Shown: positions 1 through 7,419 of the stretch, piece by piece
Position numbering within the stretch: position 1 is the first letter of the stretch
Layout: every line of letters starts with the position of its first letter
From: Bacteriovoracaceae bacterium UBA7695
GTDB lineage: Bacteria; Bdellovibrionota; Bacteriovoracia; Bacteriovoracales; Bacteriovoracaceae
Direction: 5' to 3'
Assembly: GCA_002482685.1 (NCBI GenBank)
Contig: DLGL01000113.1
Location: 1 to 18,389, forward strand
Length of the DNA: 18,389 nucleotides
Translations under genes and position numbers: made by a program
The notes under the pieces: generated by a model
What the model saw: only the letters and a program-made list of their open reading frames with translations
The model's database searches: none
Told to the model about the DNA's origin: nothing

Positions 1-868
1 TATCAATTTTCTTTTTAAGAAAATTTAACCAATCAGTTTGGGCTTCTTTAATAACAACTAAACGCACTTTTTCTACAAACGGAAGTTTTGATCCTGCATC
101 TTTAAGCATGCCATGATCTTGTGCCCATCTATCTCCATCATTCGGATAGACGCTGGATTTGTAGTTTTTAAATTTTTCCAGGTCGGTTCCCTGGGTTGGA
201 CTGTAATTAGTAATATAGTAAGCGCCTGTACCGATGGCTTCATTAGCAAAGTTATTGTTCGCGGCTTTAATCGCCTCTTCTGGAATAGGAGAAGTAAAGT
301 TCATCGCGAGAGCATAAATGAGTTGGGGGTATGGAGACTTGAGCTGAATCACAAATGTGTAATCGTCAGGAGTCATCAGACCTTCAACAGGTTCTGAGAA
401 AAACAGTTTAAGATCTGTTTGAACCTTTTCTCGCCATTCGTTGAGACCTCGGACTTTACCGTCAAAAAGCCAGAATCCCCGGGAGTTTGTTCCCATGAAC
501 GCGAGTCGTTTTATTTGATTAACAAAATCCTGCGCCTTAACTTCCCGACCTTTTGGTGTAAATTTAGAATCGTGGTAGAGAATTCCTTTTTTTATTTTAA
601 ATGTATAGGTCAACCGATCGGCCGATACTATTGGTAAATTTTCTGCGAGTAATGGACGAAGTGAGTAGGGACGTTTGAGGTAATCAAATTCATAAAGTGT
701 CTCATAGACCTGAGCCACAGGCACGTAGCAGATTGTATCGTAGCAAGCTGCGGGATCTAGTGTTGAGACTTCACCGGGAAGTGAAATCTCAATGGTGTCA
801 CTTTTATTAGACTTATTAGTACAGGCCGCAAGAAAAACAATTATCAGAAGTGAAGATAAAATACTCAT
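1..868 (-). CDS. Peptide ABC transporter substrate-binding lipoprotein (SBP_bac_5), C-terminus outside window
   Basis: I translated the minus strand from an ATG at 868-866; the frame stays open for 289 codons to the window edge, so the C-terminal part is missing. The N-terminus is a short hydrophobic segment ending in a lipobox, LAAC, with Cys16 as the lipid-anchored residue. The n-region (MSILSS) has no positive charge, which is unusual. Family-5 solute-binding signatures follow: a start like STLDPAACYD, the pattern VYETLYEF, and IGTGAYYITNY, which matches the usual vGTGPYxl motif. These proteins bind oligopeptides or similar ligands outside the inner membrane for an ABC importer. The start overlaps the alaS stop as ATGA, and an in-frame TAA lies directly upstream, so no earlier start is possible. 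GGAAGGAG inside the end of alaS is a good ribosome binding site. No permease or ATPase gene is visible; they could lie beyond the edge. The family call is firm, the ligand unknown. Confidence 0.85.
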   Translation of the reverse strand, partial: MSILSSLLIIVFLAACTNKSNKSDTIEISLPGEVSTLDPAACYDTICYVPVAQVYETLYEFDYLKRPYSLRPLLAENLPIVSADRLTYTFKIKKGILYHDSKFTPKGREVKAQDFVNQIKRLAFMGTNSRGFWLFDGKVRGLNEWREKVQTDLKLFFSEPVEGLMTPDDYTFVIQLKSPYPQLIYALAMNFTSPIPEEAIKAANNNFANEAIGTGAYYITNYSPTQGTDLEKFKNYKSSVYPNDGDRWAQDHGMLKDAGSKLPFVEKVRLVVIKEAQTDWLNFLKKKID

Positions 869-3477
869 TTAGTAGCTCCTTCCAGAGCGGCAAGGAGTTC
901 AGAAGTTTTACTAGCTTCACCTGACCCTTGAGCATTATCGGCCTTACCACCACCTCTGCCGTTCACAATAGGCATTATTTGTTTAAGAACTGCTGAGCAG
1001 TCCACAGCAGAATTGTTACGGTGAGTTTTCATAATAAATGAAACCTTATCGCCTTCAATTGCGTAAAGAAACAGCACTCCTTGTGGGTACTTATCTACAA
1101 AGATGTCACCAAGCTTTCTCATATTTCCTTGATCAGCGTTTGGAGCCTTGGCCACCGTCAGAGTTAATCCAGCTTTCATTGGTCTTTGATCGTTGAATAA
1201 ATTCTGAGATTCGAAGTTTTGAAGTTTATCGTTGAGGTTCTCCAGCTGCTTACTTTTGTCTTTTATGTCTGCAAATAAAGCTGAGATTTTTTCTAAAACC
1301 TTTTCTTCTTTAACCGAAAAGTTTTTCTCCACTTCTGCCAGAATTTTAGAACGATTAAGCAGGTAATCAATGGCGTTGGTAGAAGTGATAGCCTCTATAC
1401 GACGAACTCCTGAGGCAAGAGATGTTTCAACGACAATCTTAAATAGCCCAATCTCGCCAGTGTTTGAAACGTGAGTTCCTCCGCAAAGTTCACATGAGAA
1501 GTCCCCCATTGTAAGAACGCGGACTTTGTCTCCGTATTTTTCACCAAAGAGGGCCATAGCACCAAGCTTAACAGCTTCGTCTTTTGACATCTGAGCGGCC
1601 TTAACAGGGAGAGCAGTAGCAACGGCTGAGTTAACTAACTCTTCCACACGTGCGATTTCTTCCGGTTTAAGAGCTTCACTGTGGGTGAAGTCAAACCGCA
1701 GACGATCAGGACCAACAGAAGATCCTGCCTGTTTAACGTGAGTTCCAAGAACCTTCATCAATGCAGATTGAAGCAAATGGGTGGCAGAGTGGTTGCGCTT
1801 AGTGAGCTCTCTTTCTTCGTGATTGATTTTTAAGGTGTATGATTCGCCAATAGTAAGAGCGTCGGCATCTTCAGAGATATGAACGTGCAGTCCATCAACA
1901 GGCTTTTGGGTGTCAGAGATAGAAGCAAGTCTTCCCTCTTTCGAAAAGATTTCTCCTTTATCACCTAACTGACCGCCGCCTTCTCCGTAAAAAGGAGATT
2001 TATCAAACACGAGGTAAAATTTTCCATCCACTTCTTCTTTAGCAATAAGCTTAGCGTTTGAAGTGATGTCTTCGTATCCAGTGAAGATGGTCTCACCAAA
2101 TTTTTCTTTAATGCCATAAAAAACTTTTAGATTATCTTCTTGAACCTTAAATTTTGTTCCCGCTTTTGATTGAGCTTTTTGTCTGGCCATCGCTTCTTCG
2201 AAGCCTTTGTTATCAAGATCCAGATTTTTTTCCCGAAGGATGACTTCAGTTAAATCCAAAGGGAAGCCGAAAGTATCATAGAGTTTAAAGGCGATTTCGC
2301 CGGAAAATTTCTGACCTGATTTTACTTTGGATAATTCATCATTAATCAGCGCCAGACCCGTATCAAGGGTCTTTCTGAATTTCTCCTCTTCAAGCTTGAG
2401 TAATTTTTCAGCGAGAGAAGCATTAGATGCATTATCTGGATACTCTTCTCCAAGTGACTCAAAAACCGCAGGCACAAGCTTATAAAAAGAAATATCTTTC
2501 AGACCAAGAAGTGATAAGTGACGAACAGCTCGGCGGATAATACGACGAAGTACATAACCGCGACCGTCGTTTGATGGAATGACCCCATCAGTGATGAGCA
2601 TTGTGGTTGACCGTATATGATCGGCCACAACTCTAAATGAGGATTTAATTTCTTCATTTTTTTCAGAGTAATAATCTTTACCAGAAAGTTTTCCAATCGC
2701 TTTCATGATGGGCTCAAAAATATCGGTATCGTAGTTATAATACTTACCCTGAAGACAAGCGGCTACACGCTCAAGACCGGCCCCTGTATCAACTGAGGGC
2801 TTTGGAAGAAGTTTCCGCTTAATCTCATTCCCTTCTTTATATTTTTCATATTGCATGAACACAAGATTCCAGATTTCAACATATCGACCTTCATCATCGA
2901 TATCCTGACAGCCCTCTGGTGTTCCGGTTGAAAACGAAGGACCGTGATCATAGAAAATTTCAGTACACGGACCACACGGTCCTGTGTCGCCCATTTCCCA
3001 GAAGTTTGACTTATCACCTAGCTTGAATATTTTCTCACGAGGCACACCCATATCTCGTGCCCAGATCTCAAGAGCTTCATCATCTGATTCGTGAACAGTC
3101 ACCAGAAGTTTTTCTTTAGGGATTTTGAGGTCAACTGTTAGAAGTTCCCAGGCAAATTTAATGGCATCTTTTTTAAAGTAATCACCAAAGGAAAAGTTAC
3201 CAAGCATTTCAAAATAAGTGTGATGACGGGCAGTGAATCCAACATTTTCAAGATCGTTATGTTTTCCACCAGCGCGGACAACCTTTTGAATTGTTACAGC
3301 ACGCTTGTCAGCAGGATTTGCTTTACCGGTGAAATTATCTTTAAACTGGGCCATACCGGCCACGGTAAACAAAATAGTGTTGTCGTTGTAAGGAACTAAG
3401 CTTGAGGACTTGTACTTTACGTGTCCTTGCTTGATGAAATAGTTTGAAAAGGCATTTCGTATTTCTTGCGCGCGCAT
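865..3477 (-). CDS. alaS: Alanyl-tRNA synthetase
   Basis: Cytoplasmic class II synthetase that charges tRNA-Ala and clears mischarged Ser/Gly-tRNA. The protein has 870 residues, close to the E. coli length of about 876. The catalytic domain starts at residue 1, with motif 2 around residues 84-102 (RHHTYFEMLGNFSFGDYF) and motif 3 at 229-239 (VDTGAGLERVA). The editing domain has its zinc ligands at H563 and H567 (HSATH) and C665 and H669 (CGGTH), almost exactly the E. coli positions. The C-Ala domain ends with a glycine-rich GRGGGKADNAQGSG stretch. The ATG at 3477 is preceded by AAAGGGTGAG. It lies 75 bases downstream of the exported-protein gene on the same strand with no terminator seen between them, so they may share a transcript. 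Its stop overlaps the start of the lipoprotein gene. The recA-recX-alaS neighbourhood is common, though here two genes are inserted. Confidence 0.98.
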   Translation of the reverse strand: MRAQEIRNAFSNYFIKQGHVKYKSSSLVPYNDNTILFTVAGMAQFKDNFTGKANPADKRAVTIQKVVRAGGKHNDLENVGFTARHHTYFEMLGNFSFGDYFKKDAIKFAWELLTVDLKIPKEKLLVTVHESDDEALEIWARDMGVPREKIFKLGDKSNFWEMGDTGPCGPCTEIFYDHGPSFSTGTPEGCQDIDDEGRYVEIWNLVFMQYEKYKEGNEIKRKLLPKPSVDTGAGLERVAACLQGKYYNYDTDIFEPIMKAIGKLSGKDYYSEKNEEIKSSFRVVADHIRSTTMLITDGVIPSNDGRGYVLRRIIRRAVRHLSLLGLKDISFYKLVPAVFESLGEEYPDNASNASLAEKLLKLEEEKFRKTLDTGLALINDELSKVKSGQKFSGEIAFKLYDTFGFPLDLTEVILREKNLDLDNKGFEEAMARQKAQSKAGTKFKVQEDNLKVFYGIKEKFGETIFTGYEDITSNAKLIAKEEVDGKFYLVFDKSPFYGEGGGQLGDKGEIFSKEGRLASISDTQKPVDGLHVHISEDADALTIGESYTLKINHEERELTKRNHSATHLLQSALMKVLGTHVKQAGSSVGPDRLRFDFTHSEALKPEEIARVEELVNSAVATALPVKAAQMSKDEAVKLGAMALFGEKYGDKVRVLTMGDFSCELCGGTHVSNTGEIGLFKIVVETSLASGVRRIEAITSTNAIDYLLNRSKILAEVEKNFSVKEEKVLEKISALFADIKDKSKQLENLNDKLQNFESQNLFNDQRPMKAGLTLTVAKAPNADQGNMRKLGDIFVDKYPQGVLFLYAIEGDKVSFIMKTHRNNSAVDCSAVLKQIMPIVNGRGGGKADNAQGSGEASKTSELLAALEGATK

Positions 3478-3552
3478 AGCTCACCCTTTGCAGATTTTAA
3501 GTCGGCATAGGCTAGCACAGCGGGATCGATGACACGGAGCGTGTTTTAGGTT

Positions 3553-4314
3553 TTAGATATTGAAGTTAAATGAAGCAGCTTCTGCAGTTTCAGTTGCAGC
3601 AACATCGTTGCTATCAAAATCAGGTGCAGCATTCTCAGCACCAAATTCCTGAACTTCTACGTTGTGAGTCTGAGCTAAGAAAGCTTCTGTTTCTTGTCTC
3701 TGAGTTTCCGCATCCTTAGTCTCACCTGCAAAACGCATACGAGTTCCTTCAAGTGGGCCATTTGTCATTGTGATCATGTAAGCACTCTGATCTACCTGGT
3801 ACATCATTCCAGTAAAAACTTCGCCATTCAGATCGTATTCAAAAGTATTACCAGTCATTTCAGAGAAAGCGATTTCGATGCTCATTCCTTCTGGAAGTGA
3901 AGCAGTTAGAGATTCAATAATTCCGTTGTTAGCAGCGATAGATCCTGAGAATTGCTCAGGCTTAACACCATTGGCCCATTTTTTTGGGTTATTTACTTCA
4001 ACAAGTTTTAAATCAAGAGAATCCTGGATGGCACTTACAGGAGCTTCTTCAACTGCTGAATTTGTGATTTGTGCAGCTACTTCAACTTGAGCAACAGTTT
4101 TAAGTGGCTGAGCCTTTGGAAGCTTTTTCCAAGTGCTTTCAACTGCCAGCGATCTACCTGCTTTAACAACTCCAAAAACTTCATCAAGACGCTTGAAGTT
4201 ACCGTTACCGGCCAGATCAGACTCAGAATTAATCATCACGGCATTATAAGTACCGATTAGTGCCAATAAGCTGAAAGCGAAGATGGCGATGTTTTTGTTC
4301 TGGTTCTTTTTCAT
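3553..4314 (-). CDS. Exported or membrane-anchored protein of unknown function
   Basis: 253 residues; I do not recognise a family. The N-terminus has Lys/Asn-rich charge (MKKNQNKN) followed by a hydrophobic helix at about residues 8-27 without a clear cleavage site or lipobox, so it could be an uncleaved anchor or a signal peptide. The remainder is polar, poor in cysteine and rich in Ala, Glu, Asn and Thr, with an acidic low-complexity C-terminus (about residues 225-253). The middle (about 120-200) alternates hydrophobic and polar residues and may form a small beta-rich domain. It lies between the metalloprotease gene, from which it is separated by a strong terminator, and alaS. The start codon at 4314 follows AGGGGAACC, an SD-like stretch set about 9 bases upstream. 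That stretch directly follows a 12-base copy of the upstream terminator arm (see findings). Likely a lineage-restricted envelope protein; function unassigned. Confidence 0.75.
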   Translation of the reverse strand: MKKNQNKNIAIFAFSLLALIGTYNAVMINSESDLAGNGNFKRLDEVFGVVKAGRSLAVESTWKKLPKAQPLKTVAQVEVAAQITNSAVEEAPVSAIQDSLDLKLVEVNNPKKWANGVKPEQFSGSIAANNGIIESLTASLPEGMSIEIAFSEMTGNTFEYDLNGEVFTGMMYQVDQSAYMITMTNGPLEGTRMRFAGETKDAETQRQETEAFLAQTHNVEVQEFGAENAAPDFDSNDVAATETAEAASFNFNI

Positions 4315-4420
4315 AAGTTGGTTCCCCTGTGCCTTTTATAGAGCAATAGGGATGCCAAAAAACCATACGTAAGTAGCTGAATTTAATGACGGTTTATTAG
4401 CAGGGGAATGTAGGAATTTC

Positions 4421-4450
4421 AGACACTGTCTAAAGCTTAGACGACAGTCT
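4421..4450. repeat. Imperfect inverted repeat in the intergenic region upstream of the 3553-4314 gene
   Basis: The core GTCTAA-AGC-TTAGAC (4428-4442) is a perfect 6-bp stem. It is flanked by outer arms AGACacTGTC (4421-4430) and GACAGTCT (4443-4450), which pair apart from two extra bases on the left. It lies between the metalloprotease terminator and the ATG at 4314, about 107-137 bases upstream of that ATG. It could be an operator for a dimeric regulator or a structured leader. No T-tract follows on either strand, so it is not a terminator. No regulator is identifiable. Confidence 0.35.
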
Positions 4451-4488
4451 TTGTAAGCACTTCAATTTGGGTTCGATAAGATAAAAGC

Positions 4489-4517
4489 AAAAAAAGGCAC
4501 AGTTTCCTGTGCCTTTT
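4489..4517 (-). terminator. Strong intrinsic terminator after the metalloprotease gene
   Basis: On the minus strand the sequence forms AAAAGGCACAG, a GAAA tetraloop, then CTGTGCCTTTT, a perfect 11-bp stem (4492-4502 with 4507-4517). It is followed by a run of T matching the A-tract at 4489-4495. It begins 22 bases after the metalloprotease stop. The A-tract and T-tract on opposite sides would let it act in both directions, but no plus-strand gene reads into it. It should separate the metalloprotease transcript from the gene at 3553-4314, which then needs its own promoter or read-through. Confidence 0.92.
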
Positions 4518-4538
4518 GGAGATTCATTTAAAATCAGC

Positions 4539-5399
4539 TTATTGGGCCTTAGGCTTAAACCAGCAAAGTGGTCTTACTCCAATTTTATGTCCTGTCGAAG
4601 TGTTACAAGTAGCAACAGTCTCATCTTTCATTGAAACATCTTCGTTGAAAGAGATGTCACAAAGTGAGCCCTGGAAGTATGTATCAAGACGACATTGGTG
4701 GGCCGGATGTTGATTGTATGTAGAATTAACGACTGCCGGATCTGGAGTATCGAAGCTTCCGATAGGAAGATTTCTAAGTGCTGCAAATAGGTTCGCTACA
4801 GAAACACCGGCCATACCAGTTCTGATACAGATATTTTTCTCTGTTTCATTTGAAAATTGTTTTGCACATGAACTATTCAGAGTTGTTGGGATTGTCATTG
4901 AAGCATTGATAGCAGCGTTGTCATCATTCAAAAATGTCTTTCTTAAGCATTTAAGAGCTGCGAAGTAGTCTGCTTGACCTTCGTTTGCCATTTTAGAAAA
5001 AATTGAACTGATCGTTGGAGCTCCACCGATTAGATGTCCAATTTCATGACATAGAACAAGAGCGAAACCATCTTCAGTGATGGTAGAGTGACGGGCAAGT
5101 CCACCGTACATATTTACGTTCCATGAAGAACCAAAACGAGAGGCATTTGCATTTACAGTAGCATCTGACCATTTTCTGGCGATTTTAAGCTTCCCACCCA
5201 TATTTGTAGCGATTGGAAGATAGATTGCTTCAGTCTTATCGATAACTGCGTTGAACTGAGCTTCTGTAAGACCACCAACACGCTTAGCGTTTACTGGAAT
5301 TCTAAGATCGTTTTCTTCAACGAAGCCTGATCCATTTTCCATGCAGGCAATTGAGGCTGTTGAGACCATCAACATCATAGAGAGAGCGAATAATTTCAT
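4539..5399 (-). CDS. Exported HEXXH zinc metalloprotease (M48-like gluzincin pattern)
   Basis: I place the start at the ATG at 5399 (286 residues), 12 codons inside the longest frame. It is preceded by AAGGA seven bases upstream and begins a clean signal peptide, MKLFALSMMLMVSTASIA followed by Cys19. The longer start at 5435 puts charged residues (MSRKEKANKDVL) before it and has a poor ribosome binding site. Cys19 follows SIA, so this is either signal-peptidase I cleavage or a non-canonical lipobox. The catalytic motif is HEIGH (H118, E119, H122). NEGQAD follows 18 residues later, with E140 as the likely third zinc ligand, in the ExxAD arrangement of M48-type gluzincins. Seven further cysteines after Cys19 suggest disulfides in the periplasm or outside the cell. 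The substrate is unknown; in a predatory or scavenging bacterium it could act on cell-envelope protein, which is inference. A strong terminator follows the gene, and recX lies upstream on the same strand. Confidence 0.85.
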   Translation of the reverse strand: MKLFALSMMLMVSTASIACMENGSGFVEENDLRIPVNAKRVGGLTEAQFNAVIDKTEAIYLPIATNMGGKLKIARKWSDATVNANASRFGSSWNVNMYGGLARHSTITEDGFALVLCHEIGHLIGGAPTISSIFSKMANEGQADYFAALKCLRKTFLNDDNAAINASMTIPTTLNSSCAKQFSNETEKNICIRTGMAGVSVANLFAALRNLPIGSFDTPDPAVVNSTYNQHPAHQCRLDTYFQGSLCDISFNEDVSMKDETVATCNTSTGHKIGVRPLCWFKPKAQ

Positions 5400-5570
5400 G
5401 AGCACATCCTTGTTGGCTTTTTCTTTCCTAGACATTTATCCATCGTCTAGCAGAGTAATAAATTGTTAACTACTTCAACTAATTTCAAACTATCGGCAAG
5501 CATATCAAGACAAAAAATGTCGTGTAAACCAGACTTTGATTTATTTAAATTGGATGGTTTTGGTCGGAGA

Positions 5571-6056
5571 TTAATCTTCGAGTGGGATGTTCTTAAAATG
5601 TTGATTCAGAGCTTTCTTGCAGTCTTCGAAACTGTGGCCTTTTGAAATCAGGAAGCGCAGCACCTTATCGCGGAGTTTGTTTTTAGAAGCGAAGTCCTGA
5701 GGAATTTCTTTTGAGCGCAGTTTTTTATGAATCAATTTCTCAAGACTGTCATCATCGCTGAAGCCAAGTTCAATTTCGATATTTTTAAACTCTTCCGCCT
5801 CAAAGGTAAGTTTTTCTTGAGCTCCTCGTTTGCGGATTTTATCCTCAGCTTCACCTTTCATCATCCATTTACGGATGAAAAGCCTGCGGTAAGCCTCTTC
5901 ACGGAGCAGCCCCTTGCCTTTTAAGGCTTCTAGGACTTCTTCAACTTCATGAGGAAGGTTGTCTTTTTTAGACCGCAGTTTTCTGCGGAGTTTGAACTCC
6001 GAATAATCCTGGCGGGCGAGAAGATGAATGGAGTAGTTATAAATTCTTTGATTCAT
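5571..6056 (-). CDS. recX: RecX family regulator of RecA
   Basis: RecX binds the RecA filament groove and limits filament extension. The protein is 161 residues from the ATG at 6056. It is almost all helical and strongly charged, with the typical tandem three-helix repeats, e.g. ARQDYSEFKLRRKL near the N-terminus, EVLEALKGKGLLREEAYRRLFIRKW in the middle (given here as family context) and a last repeat ending in KKALNQHF. It follows recA directly, as in many bacteria. The start is uncertain. The ATG at 6056 directly follows the T-tract of the recA terminator and has no good Shine-Dalgarno sequence. The frame also opens six codons earlier with a TTG inside the hairpin, preceded by AGGG in its left arm. 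Either way the start is bound up with the terminator, so expression should be a small fraction of recA. Confidence 0.9.
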   Translation of the reverse strand: MNQRIYNYSIHLLARQDYSEFKLRRKLRSKKDNLPHEVEEVLEALKGKGLLREEAYRRLFIRKWMMKGEAEDKIRKRGAQEKLTFEAEEFKNIEIELGFSDDDSLEKLIHKKLRSKEIPQDFASKNKLRDKVLRFLISKGHSFEDCKKALNQHFKNIPLED

Positions 6057-6084
6057 AAAAAAAAGGGCCGCCAAAGGCGACCCT
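6057..6084 (-). terminator. recA intrinsic terminator overlapping the recX start
   Basis: On the minus strand AGGGTCGCC, loop TTT, and GGCGGCCCT form a 9-bp GC-rich stem with one G-U pair, followed by eight T. It begins 8 bases after the recA stop codon. The last T of the tract is directly followed by the recX ATG. It would end most recA transcripts and leave recX to read-through. In E. coli a terminator between recA and recX is known to do this. Confidence 0.93.
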
Positions 6085-6092
6085 GAAAATAC

Positions 6093-7208
6093 TTACTGAA
6101 TTTTTGCTTTTGATTTAGTTACTTTCTCTTCTTTGATCTCACCAGTTGTCATATCAACATTGGTAGCAGCTGCGATTTCAGATTTACTTCCAATTCCGTG
6201 CTTAGCAAGAACTTTCGCGCGGATTTCAGTCATGAGTTCTACGTTGTTCTTCAAGAACTCTTTAGACGCTTCACGGCCTTGACCAAGCTTAGCGTTGTTA
6301 TATGAGTACCAAGAACCAGCTTTTTCAACGATCCCTTCGTTAGCAGCTACATCAAGTAGATCGCCTTCTTTAGAAATCCCTGCACCGTACATGATATCAA
6401 ATTCAACTTCTCTGAAAGGAGGAGCCACTTTGTTTTTAACGATTTTAACTTTAGTACGGTTACCGATAACTTCATCACCGTCTTTAAGAGCACCAATACG
6501 ACGGATATCCATACGAACTGAAGCGTAGAATTTAAGAGCGTTACCACCAGTCGTTGTTTCAGGGTTACCGAACATCACACCGATTTTCATACGAAGTTGG
6601 TTAATGAAGATAACTGTACAGTTTGAACGAGCAATCGATCCTGTCAGTTTACGAAGAGCTTGAGACATCAAACGAGCTTGCAGACCCATGTGTGAATCAC
6701 CCATGTCGCCTTCAAGTTCAGCTTTTGGAGTTAAAGCAGCAACTGAATCCACGATTAAAAGGTTAACCGCTCCAGAGCGAACTAACATATCTGTGATCTC
6801 TAAAGCTTGCTCACCAGAATCTGGCTGAGAGATAAGTGTATTAGGGATATCAACACCAAGTTTAGAAGCATAGTTTGTATCAAGAGCATGTTCTGCATCG
6901 ATGAAAGCTACAGTTCCACCAGCTTTTTGACATTCAGCTGCGATGTGAAGAGTAAGAGTTGTTTTACCAGAAGATTCTGGTCCGTAGATTTCAATGATAC
7001 GGCCTTGAGGAATACCACCTACACCAAGAGCCAGATCAATTCCGAGTGATCCAGTCGAGATTGAAGGAATTTTTTCAGCAGAAGTTGCTGAGTCCAGGCG
7101 CATGATTGCACCTTTACCAAATTGCTTTTCGATCGTAGACAAAGCTAGGTCCAAAGCTTTTTTCTTGTTAGCTGTGTCCGGTGTGTTTGACGAGTAATTC
7201 AGTGACAT
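6093..7208 (-). CDS. recA: Recombinase RecA
   Basis: ATP-dependent strand-exchange protein and co-protease for LexA-type repressors. The protein has 371 residues, slightly longer than E. coli RecA (353). Walker A is GPESSGKTT at residues 76-84 and Walker B LLIVDSVAAL at 150-159. DNA-binding loop L1 has EGDMGDSHMG (166-175), and the L2 region reads FGNPETTTGGNALKFYASVRMDIRR (213-237; stated as positions and key residues). The ATG at 7208 has a strong AAGGAG six bases upstream. The C-terminal tail ends in KSKAKIQ and is basic, unlike the strongly acidic E. coli tail that dampens filament formation. pgpA lies upstream on the same strand with a 211-base gap holding the promoter region; recX follows after a terminator. 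Confidence 0.99.
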   Translation of the reverse strand: MSLNYSSNTPDTANKKKALDLALSTIEKQFGKGAIMRLDSATSAEKIPSISTGSLGIDLALGVGGIPQGRIIEIYGPESSGKTTLTLHIAAECQKAGGTVAFIDAEHALDTNYASKLGVDIPNTLISQPDSGEQALEITDMLVRSGAVNLLIVDSVAALTPKAELEGDMGDSHMGLQARLMSQALRKLTGSIARSNCTVIFINQLRMKIGVMFGNPETTTGGNALKFYASVRMDIRRIGALKDGDEVIGNRTKVKIVKNKVAPPFREVEFDIMYGAGISKEGDLLDVAANEGIVEKAGSWYSYNNAKLGQGREASKEFLKNNVELMTEIRAKVLAKHGIGSKSEIAAATNVDMTTGEIKEEKVTKSKAKIQ

Positions 7209-7282
7209 TTTTGGCTCCTTGGCTCTATAAAATAATTTTTTTAAAGTGTGTGTTGTTAAGTAACGCTAACACCCACCCATAA

Positions 7283-7328
7283 TTTCGACAACGGCTTTTC
7301 TGCAATTTTTACGGAAATCTTACGGAAA
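7283..7328 (-). promoter_or_regulatory. recA upstream regulatory region: tandem 9-bp repeat and a shared GCCG-TTGTCGAAA element
   Basis: Two exact copies of TTACGGAAA (plus-strand reading) lie at 7309-7317 and 7320-7328, spaced 11 bases start to start, about one helical turn, as expected for a protein bound twice on one face. Closer to recA, on the minus strand, is GCCGTTGTCGAAA (7283-7295). Its TTGTCG, 17 bases before TAGCGT (7263-7268), could serve as a weak -35/-10 pair. I see no E. coli-type CTG-N10-CAG box, no GAAC-N4-GTTC box and no TTAC-N3-GTAA box. Assignment as a regulatory site is inference from position and repetition. Confidence 0.4.
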
Positions 7329-7394
7329 GCTAATCATTTGAATTATTTAACCATTTTTTGCATAGCGTGAAAATTTTTGGCGACTAAATAAGGT

Positions 7395-7414
7395 AAAAAT
7401 AGGTGACTATTTTT
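7395..7414 (-). terminator. AT-rich hairpin after pgpA, possible weak terminator
   Basis: AAAAATAG and CTATTTTT pair perfectly over 8 bp around a four-base loop, 5 bases after the pgpA stop. The T-run is part of the stem and the stem is mostly A-T, so termination would be weak. The same sequence reads as a hairpin on either strand. It may separate pgpA from the recA promoter region. Confidence 0.4.
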
Positions 7415-7419
7415 CTTGT

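Noticed and set aside
113..637. Two plus-strand open frames (113-397 and 419-637)
   Set aside because: They lie antisense to the clear substrate-binding lipoprotein gene, show no family pattern and have no ribosome binding site.
3532..3548. Small hairpin ACACG-GAG-CGTGT followed by TTTT
   Set aside because: The T-run is on the plus strand, where no gene arrives; on the minus strand no T-tract follows, so it is not a terminator for the 3553-4314 gene.
4455..4485. tRNA T-loop-like GGGTTCGAT
   Set aside because: The flanking bases do not form a T stem, and no acceptor, D or anticodon arms can be drawn.
5400..5435. Longer start for the metalloprotease
   Set aside because: It would put a charged stretch before the signal peptide, and its ribosome binding site is poor compared with AAGGA before the ATG at 5399.
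7209..7419. SOS (LexA) box upstream of recA
   Set aside because: No CTG-N10-CAG, GAAC-N4-GTTC or TTAC-N3-GTAA was found; only the TTACGGAAA direct repeat and a short GTTA-N2-TAAC dyad are present.
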